The position numbers and the translations under genes were made by a program. Shown one piece after another: positions 56,304 to 63,880 of a stretch of 64,000 nt of DNA. The notes beneath the pieces were generated by a model. It saw only the letters and a program-made list of their open reading frames with translations. It did not search any database and had not been told where the DNA came from. The DNA is from Reyranella sp. (GTDB taxonomy: Bacteria; Pseudomonadota; Alphaproteobacteria; Reyranellales; Reyranellaceae), in assembly GCF_017305915.1 (NCBI RefSeq), contig NZ_JAFKJN010000019.1, positions 107,582 to 171,581 on the forward strand, read 5' to 3'. Each line of letters begins with the position of its first letter. Positions within the stretch are counted from its first letter, which is position 1.

Positions 56304-56380
56304 TTCTCCCCCCACTCTGCCGTGCATCAGGCCGGCACGGGAGTCGCGGCGTCAAGTACAACCTGCAGCGGCCCGCGTCG

Positions 56381-56926
56381 TCACTTCATAATCTTATCCT
56401 TATAGGCCGCCCACTTGTCGGCCACCGTCGACGCGCCGGCCAGGAGGTTCGCGCCGACGCCGAGCCCCGCCATGCCGTCGGCGTATGCCACCTGCTGTTG
56501 CTTGAGCGTGGCGTCGGCGCCGAAGTTGCCGGCCTGGACCTTGTCGCCGTAAGCCGCGCGCTCCGCATTGTTGCGGATCGTGAGGGCGTCGAACTCACCG
56601 GCCGCCGCCGTGTCGCCCACGATGTCGATAGCCGAACCGCTGTTCACGTCGCTACCGTTGCCGGCCATGGCGGCGCGCTGGGTCGCAATCTGGAGCGCGG
56701 TCTTCATGCGGCGTTGGTCCTCCGCCACCCGCCCGCGGGCGAGATCGTCGGCGGCCTTCCAGTCCGCGATCTTCTGATTATTGCGCGCCACCTGGGCTTG
56801 ATAGTTGGCTGCGTCGGATTGCGCTTGCGCCTGCCGGGACGCCGCCATGGCAGACATGGCCGTGCCGGCGGCGGTGGCAGCGAGGGACACGCCAGCGAGA
56901 ACGGTCGCGGTGGTGATAGCGGACAT
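56381..56926 (-). CDS. T7 gp14-like internal virion protein
   Basis: 181 residues. A hydrophobic Ala/Gly-rich N-terminus (TATVLAGVSLAATAAGTAMSA) is followed by an Ala/Gln coiled region (QAQAQSDAANYQAQVARNNQ, AEDQRRMKTALQIATQRAAM) and a Gly/Ala-rich end. This is the usual look of podovirus core proteins that form the ejected internal core or trans-envelope channel. It directly follows a gp13-like gene, the T7 order. Confidence 0.72.
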   Translation of the reverse strand: MSAITTATVLAGVSLAATAAGTAMSAMAASRQAQAQSDAANYQAQVARNNQKIADWKAADDLARGRVAEDQRRMKTALQIATQRAAMAGNGSDVNSGSAIDIVGDTAAAGEFDALTIRNNAERAAYGDKVQAGNFGADATLKQQQVAYADGMAGLGVGANLLAGASTVADKWAAYKDKIMK

Positions 56927-56929
56927 GGT

Positions 56930-57475
56930 TTATTTCCTTAAGTTGAAGGGACGTAGCGTTTTGCCGTTGCGACCGATGGGTTGAGCGCGTCCGACATGGA
57001 AGCCCAGCCACTCAAGCCACCGGATAGCTGACCAGTGCTGCGCCGCGACGTAGCCCGACAGCCAAGGATAGAGATCGAGCATCGCAACGAGATACTTCCG
57101 AGATAGGCGCGCAAACAGCCGCCACCTCGCGTCGATCAAATCGGAGCCGAACAGCCAAGGGCACGCGGCAAGAGATAGGAAGCCTGCACCTCCCACCCCA
57201 AATATGCAGATCACGCGGCCGTCCGAGGTGAGCGCGGTCACAGCATGGCTACTGCCCGCCAGCGACCGGCGCATCGCTTCAAGAGGCGTGGCCTCGCCAG
57301 TCGCCGCGATCTGCGCAACGTCGACGGCGCGCAAGGTCGCAGCCAAGGCGATACAGTCGGCATCCGTGGCAAGTCGGAGCGTCACCTCCGGCGAGGCCCG
57401 CAGCTTGTGCCAGCCGATCTCAGCGGCGAACGCATCATCGGTTGCGGGCCGGCCGCACAGGGCTGGCGCGATCAT
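56930..57475 (-). CDS. T7 gp13-like internal virion protein (GNAT/DUF2833-like)
   Basis: 181 residues with a GNAT-like pattern: TLRLATDADCIALAATLRAVD, VICIFGVGGAGFLS, then LSRKYLVAMLDLYPWLSGYV and SAIRWLEWLGFHVGR, the final one being typical of DUF2833/T7 gp13. Needed for virion assembly in podoviruses. Its ATG overlaps the tiny membrane ORF upstream, and the gp14-like gene follows 3 bp downstream. Confidence 0.75.
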   Translation of the reverse strand: MIAPALCGRPATDDAFAAEIGWHKLRASPEVTLRLATDADCIALAATLRAVDVAQIAATGEATPLEAMRRSLAGSSHAVTALTSDGRVICIFGVGGAGFLSLAACPWLFGSDLIDARWRLFARLSRKYLVAMLDLYPWLSGYVAAQHWSAIRWLEWLGFHVGRAQPIGRNGKTLRPFNLRK

Positions 57476-57558
57476 CGCCTACGCCGCCGAAACGAGACGA
57501 CGATCGCCACATACCCGACCAGGCTCAACGCCGCACCTATGTCGCCAAGCCAGGTCAA
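57472..57558 (-). CDS. 28-residue single-span membrane peptide
   Basis: TTG-started ORF overlapping the TerS stop (TTGA) and the gp13-like start (ATGA). It reads MTWLGDIGAALSLVGYVAIV and ends VSFRRRRR: one membrane helix with a polybasic cytoplasmic tail. The double 4-bp overlap and the sharp helix/charge pattern argue it is real. Similar tiny proteins act as holins or lysis regulators in phages. Function unknown. Confidence 0.6.
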   Translation of the reverse strand: MTWLGDIGAALSLVGYVAIVVSFRRRRR

Positions 57559-58124
57559 GACCGCATCCTTTCCCTGCATGCGGCCACGCGCTCGCGCAGC
57601 TTCGCGGCGAAGCCGTCGATGCCAGTGACATCGAGCTTGTCCTTGTTCATGCCCCTGATGCGCGCGAGCGCGGCCAAGGCTCCCATCCGATCGGCAAGTT
57701 TTACCTCAGTGGTGACGGTTCGAGCGCCGTCCTTGCCGAAGCGCTCTTTCACCGTGACGCTTTGGACCAACAAGGCCGCATCGTCGCTCAGGTCAGCGCT
57801 CGCACCGACGACGGCGACGCCATCGGCATCCCACTTCACCACGTCGCGCGTGTCGCCAAAGGCGATGGCCGCATAGGCGTTGGTAATCCTGTCCTCGTCG
57901 ACCCGGAGGCGCGCCGCTCGCTCCTCACGCTCCAGATCGATGGCCGCGATAACCGTAGGGTCTTTAAGCAGTCGATGCGCCTGAGCCCGCGCCGTGTGGG
58001 GCGAGTAGCCTGCCGTGACGGCAGCGTCCTTGCCGATGCCGTGACCAGCATAGGCGATGGCGAACCGCTGGCGCCGCACATTGACCGCCGCGCGCGTCGG
58101 GCCGAGGGGGAGCTTGGTCAGCAT
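57555..58124 (-). CDS. phage terminase small subunit
   Basis: 189 residues. The N-terminal HTH domain typical of terminase_2 proteins reads RRQRFAIAYAGHGIGKDAAVTAGY followed by HTARAQAHRLLKDPTVIAAI and EERAARLRVDEDRI; the middle oligomerisation segment has IAFGDTRDVVKW and VTVKERFGKD, and the end AALARIRGMNKDKLDV is also typical. It recognises the packaging site. The only large subunit in the window is 9 kb away beyond host genes, as expected if this element uses a helper's packaging motor or is a decayed phage. Confidence 0.9.
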   Translation of the reverse strand: MLTKLPLGPTRAAVNVRRQRFAIAYAGHGIGKDAAVTAGYSPHTARAQAHRLLKDPTVIAAIDLEREERAARLRVDEDRITNAYAAIAFGDTRDVVKWDADGVAVVGASADLSDDAALLVQSVTVKERFGKDGARTVTTEVKLADRMGALAALARIRGMNKDKLDVTGIDGFAAKLRERVAACRERMRS

Positions 58125-58155
58125 TGGTCAGCGTTTTCCTTCTGAAAGCCGATTT

Positions 58156-58258
58156 GCGGTTTGCGCGGTTTGCGCGGTTGTTTCCAAGTCCTTCATATAA
58201 AAATGCTGCAATTCCTGTGCGTGGGATTGAAATCAACCGCTCAAACCGCTCAAACCGC
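58156..58258. repeat. inverted iteron array around an AT-rich core (candidate ori or operator)
   Basis: Units of GCGGTTTGC occur at 58156, 58165 and (GCGGTT) 58174; their inverse TCAAACCGC occurs at 58250, 58241 and (AACCGC) 58235. The two 24-bp arms match 22 of 24 positions. Between them are 55 bp including TCATATAAAAATGCTGCAAT. The array lies between the primase-polymerase gene and terS, where replication origins or late-promoter operators of satellites sit. It could also form a long RNA hairpin. Confidence 0.7.
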
Positions 58259-60817
58259 AGATGAGAGCCACCATGTGGCCGTTCGGCCCCCTGTCTCACT
58301 CTCCAGACGCACCCCGCTAACGATCCTGCCCTTATGGCTGCTGAGCCATTTGCCGAGCCGGCGGCCGTCGATGGCGCCGCTACTGCCTGCCACGGCGAGC
58401 AGCGCCTCCCGGAGATCAGGATGGCGCCAGGTCTGCTCTGGCTTGTCGCGATAGTCGCCCTCACCCAACATGCGCGTCTCCTTCTCGCAGGCGAGCTTGA
58501 TCAGGTCCGCAGAGGTGAGGCGCCGCTCCATCCCGATTGCCGGCGTGTCGCGCATCGCCATGAACACCGCGCCCATCTCCAAGAGGCGCGGGTCTTCACT
58601 GCGGGCGGCGGCCATCGTGTCAACCGGGTCCGCCTGGCCCAACCAGATCAGGGCCGAGCGCACGAGGTTCGACCAGCCCTCGAATGACCCCAGGGGCGGC
58701 GCTGGCGATGGCCGGCCGGCGGCGATGTAGGCACGGCAGATAGTCAGCGCGTCGGCTATGTATCGCCCACGGTCCGCCAGTACGGCCTCGATCGGCCTCA
58801 TCGGGAACGATCGAAGCTCCGGCCGCTCCATGTTGGCGTCGAGGGTGCAGACAATCACGCGCCGCGTCATGTCGCCCACGAGCCTAAGATTGTTGCCTGT
58901 GGCGAACATCGTCGTCCTTGCCTCGACGCGAACATTTTCCGACTTGCCCAAGATGCGAATGTCTACCGTGGGCCGCTCGACGATCTGATTGAGGGCATCG
59001 CCGCCAAGCTCAGCGTTGCAGTTGTCAAGAGAGATCAACGGCTGACCTGTGCGAAGCGCGGCGCCGAGCCTCTTTTCCAATTCTTCCTCTGTTCGGCCTA
59101 CCGCCATGACGGGCATGGGGCGGCCGGTGGCGATGGTAGAGACGACATCAAGCAGGTAGCTCTTGCCCGTGCCGGCAGTAGGGGCACAAACGGCATGCAT
59201 CGGCGTGACGGTGAAGGCTCCGCGCACGACGGGCGTGATCAATGCCGACAGCGCGACGCTCCGGCTGGCGTCGGAGACGAACGGGAATTTGACCAACAAG
59301 TCGCGCAGCCTGGTCAACGAAACGAGGGCATCGGCCCGCGTTGGCGACGCCGCTATTTGGGGCATTGCCGGCGGCTCGACCAACAAGAGGCGAGTAGCTT
59401 CGTCGTATCCCTCTTGGTCCAGGATGCTGCCATCCGGCCGAAGGGTTGGCGTGGTGAGGACGCCTATGATCCGGGGAAACTTCCACTCACCAACGCGAGC
59501 CAGGATCGTGCAGGCGACATCGGGCGGCGGATTGATCCGCTTTAAGCCGCCCTTGCGGCCATCGAACTTCACAAAGTTAGCAGCGAGACACAGCCGATCC
59601 GTGAGGTAGTAGCGCTCGACTGGCACGAGGCGGGCTATGTTTGTGCGCTGGCCGTGGGCAGCGTCGACCTCGTCGACGACAGGCCGGACCAACGCGCCGC
59701 CGCGCTGATACAGGTTGTTCCCGAAGGCGATCAACGCAGCTTCCGCTTCGGTGGCAATGTGGCTGATCTCTCCTTCGCGGACCTCGATCGTCCCTTTGAC
59801 ACCATCGCCGGCCGGCTCCACCGATCGGCGCTGCATCATCGCCCGCATGTCCGCTGCAGAGACCGGCTCGTCGCCCTGAGGCGGCGGAGGTGCGGCGTCG
59901 GGCAGTGTCTCCCGCCGCTGCGGTGGCGCGGGCCTCGACGCCTCCGGCGCGCTCCTCGGCTGAGCCTGCCCTTGGCTGAGCGCGCGCTCTACCTTCTGCG
60001 CAACGTCGGTCAGCGTCCAATCGCGGGCGATTGCCATGCCGGCATCGACAAGGGCGGCGCGAGCCACCGTCTCGCTGATCTCGCCTCCGCCTACCAGCGT
60101 CCCAATGACAAAGGCGCTCGTGTTGAGCGTCACCTCCTGGGTGCCGGGCTGCGCCGTCCTGATCTTGTCGCACTCGTCGCGGAGTGCGCGCTCGCCGTAT
60201 GGGGTGATGAGCTTGCCGCCGGGCGGGGCTGGCGCTCGGTCTGGGCGAGGTCCAGGCGGCGGGACAAGCCGCAAGGCAGGCGGTGCCTTCTTTTCAGCGA
60301 GCGCGAGCAGCCATTCCGGCGCTCGGGCAAACGCCATCTTGGAAGGCCGGCGCTCGGCGTGCCAAGCGTAGTTGACGCCGCTCGCATGCCTCGACGGCGC
60401 AGCCACGATGTAACCGCCGTCGCCGCGAACGTCGATCTTTGGTCCGATGCGCGACGCGCTGTTGCGGATCGGCCGCGCGGGGTCGTAGGCAAAGCAGATG
60501 TGGCGGCCCCTGGCCGTCGTCTGCTCGGGCGTCTCGGGCAGGGCGCCGTGCTCGGCTTCAAGTGCGGCCAGCGACGCGGCGCCCTCGGGGCCGTCCACGT
60601 CGACGACAAAGAAACCGGGCGCCGGGCCGGTCGCGATGCCGATGTTGAGGCTCGGGTTGGCGCCATACCATCCGTCGATTTTCTCGAGATCGGTAGTCGC
60701 GTCGAGTAGACCGTTCGCCGTCGCCGGCCGCTTGAACGTATCGGCGGCGGCGACAGGAAAGATCGGAATGCCGCGGCACGCATAGGCCCGCGCCGCGGCA
60801 TGTGTGGGGCTCGACAC
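58250..60817 (-). CDS. bifunctional primase-polymerase / helicase-like protein
   Basis: 855 residues from the GTG at 60817, one base after the upstream stop. Residues 1-180 are a prim-pol domain: RGIPIFPV, the metal-binding DVD at 73-75, GRHICFAYD with His106 and RGDGGYIVAAPS about 131-142. The second half is a P-loop ATPase with APTAGTGKSYLLD (Lys552) and DNCNAELGGDALNQ as a likely Walker B/sensor region, similar to virulence-associated E / DUF927-type helicases. Likely initiates replication of the element. The frame reads open to 60955 only as a shadow of the next gene. Confidence 0.88.
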   Translation of the reverse strand: MSSPTHAAARAYACRGIPIFPVAAADTFKRPATANGLLDATTDLEKIDGWYGANPSLNIGIATGPAPGFFVVDVDGPEGAASLAALEAEHGALPETPEQTTARGRHICFAYDPARPIRNSASRIGPKIDVRGDGGYIVAAPSRHASGVNYAWHAERRPSKMAFARAPEWLLALAEKKAPPALRLVPPPGPRPDRAPAPPGGKLITPYGERALRDECDKIRTAQPGTQEVTLNTSAFVIGTLVGGGEISETVARAALVDAGMAIARDWTLTDVAQKVERALSQGQAQPRSAPEASRPAPPQRRETLPDAAPPPPQGDEPVSAADMRAMMQRRSVEPAGDGVKGTIEVREGEISHIATEAEAALIAFGNNLYQRGGALVRPVVDEVDAAHGQRTNIARLVPVERYYLTDRLCLAANFVKFDGRKGGLKRINPPPDVACTILARVGEWKFPRIIGVLTTPTLRPDGSILDQEGYDEATRLLLVEPPAMPQIAASPTRADALVSLTRLRDLLVKFPFVSDASRSVALSALITPVVRGAFTVTPMHAVCAPTAGTGKSYLLDVVSTIATGRPMPVMAVGRTEEELEKRLGAALRTGQPLISLDNCNAELGGDALNQIVERPTVDIRILGKSENVRVEARTTMFATGNNLRLVGDMTRRVIVCTLDANMERPELRSFPMRPIEAVLADRGRYIADALTICRAYIAAGRPSPAPPLGSFEGWSNLVRSALIWLGQADPVDTMAAARSEDPRLLEMGAVFMAMRDTPAIGMERRLTSADLIKLACEKETRMLGEGDYRDKPEQTWRHPDLREALLAVAGSSGAIDGRRLGKWLSSHKGRIVSGVRLESETGGRTATWWLSSAV

Positions 60818-60818
60818 T

Positions 60819-61145
60819 TCAGTTGACCTCAGCGAGTAGGCCACACTGTTGCTCGATGCGCTCGACGGCCCACAGGACCGGCCCCAAGCCGCCAAGGACG
60901 GAGCCGGCGCAAAGGTCGAAGCTGCCCAGGGTGCGGGCAGCTTGGAGCAATGCACGGCGATCGGCGTCGGATAGGTCAGCGCGCTTCCAGAGCGTCTCGA
61001 TCCTCACCGCGATGATCTCATTGTTGACATCGAGCATGGGTAGCCGATAGCGGCCACCATACCGGCGCCATGGCAGGTGCGGCCACGCGGGGCCGCGCTG
61101 CGGCTTCGGCGTGTCAGGACTGTAGAGTGGCTGACTAGTACGCAT
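60819..61145 (-). CDS. hypothetical protein upstream of prim-pol
   Basis: 108 residues from MRTSQPLYSPDTPKP, with AAGGAGAG upstream (start 61145). An Arg/Trp-rich first half (PWRRYGGRYRLPMLD) is followed by helices (IIAVRIETLWKRADLSDADRRALLQAART, LGGLGPVLWAVERIEQQ). No family recognised. Ends 1 bp before the prim-pol start, so probably coupled. Confidence 0.65.
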   Translation of the reverse strand: MRTSQPLYSPDTPKPQRGPAWPHLPWRRYGGRYRLPMLDVNNEIIAVRIETLWKRADLSDADRRALLQAARTLGSFDLCAGSVLGGLGPVLWAVERIEQQCGLLAEVN

Positions 61146-61219
61146 AACGTGCTCTCCTTGTGGTGGGGAGCGCGGTACGATATGGTCTTGCTGTTCACAC
61201 ATGATCATCACCGACCGCG

Positions 61220-61241
61220 CCCCGCCGGGTAACTGGCGGGG
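61220..61241. terminator. hairpin beside the AlpA-like gene
   Basis: CCCCGCC (61220-61226) pairs with GGCGGGG (61235-61241) and is followed on the plus strand by TTTCGTTTT. No plus-strand gene ends here, so on the minus strand it would be an intercistronic hairpin just after the AlpA-like stop. Confidence 0.5.
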
Positions 61242-61248
61242 TTTCGTT

Positions 61249-61467
61249 TTAGGCGGCGGTTGCGGGCAGGCTATCGAGCCACGCGACAACCTCGGAGGCC
61301 GGAACCAAGGTGCGGCGGCCGGACTTCAATATCCGGATGCGCTTGGCAGAAACCTCCTCGTAGAATTTGGCGCGGCTGATCGAAGTCGTTGCGCAAAATT
61401 CGTAGACGGTGAGCGCCGCACGGGGGAATGCGGCGACGGTGACAGGCTGAGCGGGAGCGTTCGACAT
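61249..61467 (-). CDS. AlpA/excisionase-like HTH protein
   Basis: 72 residues. Single HTH_17-type domain: LTVYEFCATTSISRAKFYEEV near 20, ILKSGRRTLVPASEVVAWLDSL near 46. Such proteins activate or excise phage-related elements (AlpA in P4-like satellites and cryptic prophages). It is the first gene of the minus-strand replication module, with repeat-rich DNA just upstream. Confidence 0.82.
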   Translation of the reverse strand: MSNAPAQPVTVAAFPRAALTVYEFCATTSISRAKFYEEVSAKRIRILKSGRRTLVPASEVVAWLDSLPATAA

Positions 61468-61538
61468 TGTTTCTCCATGCCGGCGAAGCGCCGGACCGAT
61501 GGACCACAGTGGAACGAAGGTGCGCGAGGTGTAAACGC

Positions 61539-61614
61539 TGTGACGATCACAACGACACCCTTAAAACGTTGGCCTGCTTATGTTTTAGTCGATTTGTGAT
61601 AACGGATGATAACG
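61539..61614. promoter_or_regulatory. operator-like repeats upstream of the AlpA-like gene
   Basis: TGTGACGATCACA (61539-61551) is a perfect 13-bp palindrome. TGTGATAACG and GATGATAACG (61595-61614) are adjacent 10-bp direct repeats in an AT-richer patch. Position in the 250-bp gap 61468-61717 suggests binding sites for AlpA or a repressor. Confidence 0.5.
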
Positions 61615-61717
61615 AAAATAAATGTTAGCCAGATGCGGATGACCGAATTCCATCGCGTATCGCCGCCGATCGAGACTGAGGGCGGCGCGGCCAAGGTCAG
61701 CCGCGCCGATGGTCTGT

Positions 61718-62008
61718 TTAGCTGTGGGGAAGGGTTGACCTCAAGTCGCGCAACATGCCCATCGCGAGCCGGCTAGTCGTCAGGTGCGGCCGCTTTGCCA
61801 TGTTGTCGGTATCGACGATGTGCTCAAGCTTCAAGAGGATGCCGAGCGGAGTGGTCGTGCGATGCTCGATGAAGCGTTCCTCCGCTTCGTCCATGGCCGC
61901 GACGCTCTCGCCGGCAACTGGCGTGCCGGCCGCCTCCCAGGCCGCGACCTTCTGTTGGTAGTCGTTCCATAGGGCCTGAGCCGGATCGATGCTGGGTTTA
62001 ACGGGCAT
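61718..62008 (-). CDS. hypothetical protein of the accessory block
   Basis: 96 residues from MPVKPSIDPAQALWNDYQQ with GGGAGA upstream. Helical and acidic in the middle (VAAMDEAEERFIEHRTTTP), ending LAMGMLRDLRSTLPHS. No family recognised. Divergent from the RHH gene across a shared operator-like region. Confidence 0.6.
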   Translation of the reverse strand: MPVKPSIDPAQALWNDYQQKVAAWEAAGTPVAGESVAAMDEAEERFIEHRTTTPLGILLKLEHIVDTDNMAKRPHLTTSRLAMGMLRDLRSTLPHS

Positions 62009-62077
62009 AGTGCAGTCTCCCAAAATGGTTTCGTTGGTTGCTCATGGGGAGCAAGAGCTTCCGGCCGAGCGAATAAT

Positions 62078-62118
62078 ATGTAATACATAACTATCAACTC
62101 CGTCAATTAGGTATTACA
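62078..62118. promoter_or_regulatory. divergent operator region of the RHH regulator
   Basis: TGTAATAC (62079-62086) and GTATTACA (62111-62118) are inverted arms 24 bp apart; the first arm lies in the palindrome ATGTAATACAT. TTGACG on the minus strand (62106-62101) may be a -35 for the 62008 gene. The site ends 2 bp before the RHH start at 62121, which suits autoregulation. Confidence 0.55.
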
Positions 62119-62120
62119 AA

Positions 62121-62324
62121 ATGAGAAAGAAATCTCAGGTGCAAGGCGTCGGTCGCCCAGCGACGATCGGCGCCGACGTTACAGCGGTTGTCCGCATCTC
62201 CAAATCAATGAGCGATGCCGTCGACGCATGGGCGAGGGCCGCGAGGGTGACGCGCTCCGAGGCTGTGAGACGACTTATCGGATTGGGGCTTGAGCGAAAT
62301 GCTTTGAAGCGTCGCACGCCTTAG
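62121..62324 (+). CDS. ribbon-helix-helix (CopG-like) regulator
   Basis: 67 residues. TAVVRISKSMSDAVDAWARA and VTRSEAVRRLIGLGLERNAL form the beta-alpha-alpha RHH pattern. Probably represses its own and the divergent promoter through the flanking inverted repeat. May be an orphan antitoxin-like regulator; no toxin gene follows immediately. Confidence 0.75.
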   Translation: MRKKSQVQGVGRPATIGADVTAVVRISKSMSDAVDAWARAARVTRSEAVRRLIGLGLERNALKRRTP

Positions 62325-62404
62325 CAAGTTGCGTTGGCATTAGGCCAAGAGTTGCGATCTTCCCAGGCTTGCGCGCCCCGCCGCCCGCTGCAACCGTCGT
62401 AAGC

Positions 62405-62827
62405 ATGGATCACAGCAAGAAGCCGCCGACATTGGACAGCGCGCTCGCCGCCAACGTGACCGTCGCGGCGCTTACTGATCTGGAGCGCCAGCGGATCGCA
62501 CACGCCGAGCGCGCCGCTCTGCTCAGGCGCGATCCGGCGGCCGAGCACCCCGATCGTCCCAGCATGCGCAGTCCCGAGACGGTCGAGATGGAGACGCGCC
62601 CGGTCCGTTTCGAGATCACCTTTGGCGACCCACTCCGGGTACGCGAGCAAGCGGATATGCTCATCGCCACACTCAACGAAATCAAGGTCAAGACCCAAGA
62701 ACATCATCTAGGCGCGATCCGCCAACGGATGGCATGTCGACAAATTGCGGATGTCGGCCGGCGTCTCCTAACGCGCTACAATGGCAAGCTGCCAAGCGGT
62801 GAAGCGCGGAGGACACCGAGGACCTAG
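62405..62827 (+). CDS. hypothetical protein
   Basis: 140 residues from MDHSKKPPTLDSALAANV. Helical: LTDLERQRIAHAERAALLRR, then VRFEITFGDPLRVREQADML and HHLGAIRQRMACRQIADVGRRLLTRY. No family recognised. Same strand as the RHH gene, 80 bp downstream. Confidence 0.5.
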   Translation: MDHSKKPPTLDSALAANVTVAALTDLERQRIAHAERAALLRRDPAAEHPDRPSMRSPETVEMETRPVRFEITFGDPLRVREQADMLIATLNEIKVKTQEHHLGAIRQRMACRQIADVGRRLLTRYNGKLPSGEARRTPRT

Positions 62828-62871
62828 CCGCAACGCCGACCGGTAGTGTCCTAATTTGGGGAATTGTGCAC

Positions 62872-63174
62872 ATGACGTACCATGACCCATCCCCTAGATC
62901 ACCGTCCGTCTCCCCTGACGGGGAGGCTGGCGCGCCCGAGATCGAAATCACCCCCGAGATGACTTGCCTTTCCAGTCCACTCTCGCGTGAGCGTATCGTA
63001 GAGGCGGCCGCAAGGGCTCTCCACGAAGAGATGGAGCGTCTCGATCCCACAGACCAGCCGGAATGGGAAGACTTGAGCGATAGGGAGCGTGCGTTCTTGA
63101 AGGGGTGTGCAGGACACCTGCTTCGGCAAGCTGCAATTCTAGAGGCTTGGCTGGCCTTTGATAGAGCCCGCTGA
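62872..63174 (+). CDS. hypothetical acidic helical protein
   Basis: 100 residues from MTYHDPSPRSPSVSPDG, Pro/Ser/Glu-rich then helical (RIVEAAARALHEEMERLD, LSDRERAFLKGCAGHLLRQAAILEAWLAFDRAR). Its 3' 227 bp overlap the convergent HNH gene antisense. Both frames look coding-like in part, so the 3' limit of one is doubtful. Confidence 0.5.
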   Translation: MTYHDPSPRSPSVSPDGEAGAPEIEITPEMTCLSSPLSRERIVEAAARALHEEMERLDPTDQPEWEDLSDRERAFLKGCAGHLLRQAAILEAWLAFDRAR

Positions 63175-63880
63175 CCACACGATAGGTTGGTGACTGGAGG
63201 TTCGCGAAGAGCCTGATACGAAGGACGATAAACTCCCATTGCTCCACGGTCGCCTCTTCAAATTTCAAGTCGTGTAGCAGGTCCGTCTGAGGCTCAAGGC
63301 TCAGGTCGCTACCTACGTAGAAATGTCGAGCGCCGTCATTGTCGCCAATTATGTAATTCGGCAATAACGGTATGAACCCGTCCAGGCCGAGAATCGCTAC
63401 GGTGTATGCGTGCGCGATCTTGGCGAGGACACGCATGAACGCCCAAGTGTCCAGCCTGAGCGTGTTGAATTGGCGCAAGTTGTACTTGTCCGCCATTGTG
63501 TGGAGTTGATCTTCCACCAGATTGAACCGCATTTCCGGAACGGCGAATGGCGGCATCGGATTGAATAGGCGGGGCGCGCCAAGTATTGGGAAGATCGGTA
63601 TGGCCGGATAGTCATGCCACGGGATTAGAGTTTTGCCGCCCTCATGAAAGACGGGCATCGACGTTTTGCCCTCTTTCTCTCTCCGCTGCTGCCGCCGTTT
63701 GTCCTGAAGCCCGAAGTACTGGCGTATGGGATCGATGCTCCCCCTTTGCCAAATTTGCTCCCACCGTCCTGTGACCCGCTCGCACGTCCTGCAAGAAGCC
63801 TCGGGCAAGAACTCTTGTCCGTTGATTCCGCGCGGGATGATGTGTTCATCCCTTAGGGAAGGTCTGACCAAGTCACGCAA
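62948..63880 (-). CDS. HNH-type endonuclease-like protein
   Basis: Up to 310 residues from a TTG at 63880. LRDEHIIPRGINGQEFLPEASCRTCERVTG is the HNH-like zinc motif (His, then Cys-x2-Cys) found in small nuclease-like proteins of accessory regions, but the usual upstream Cys pair is missing, so the 5' end may be truncated or frameshifted. The conserved part ends near SPTYRVVSG; the last 55 residues overlap the convergent gene and look like read-through. Confidence 0.65.
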   Translation of the reverse strand: MRDLVRPSLRDEHIIPRGINGQEFLPEASCRTCERVTGRWEQIWQRGSIDPIRQYFGLQDKRRQQRREKEGKTSMPVFHEGGKTLIPWHDYPAIPIFPILGAPRLFNPMPPFAVPEMRFNLVEDQLHTMADKYNLRQFNTLRLDTWAFMRVLAKIAHAYTVAILGLDGFIPLLPNYIIGDNDGARHFYVGSDLSLEPQTDLLHDLKFEEATVEQWEFIVLRIRLFANLQSPTYRVVSGLYQRPAKPLELQLAEAGVLHTPSRTHAPYRSSLPIPAGLWDRDAPSLRGEPLRPPLRYAHARVDWKGKSSRG

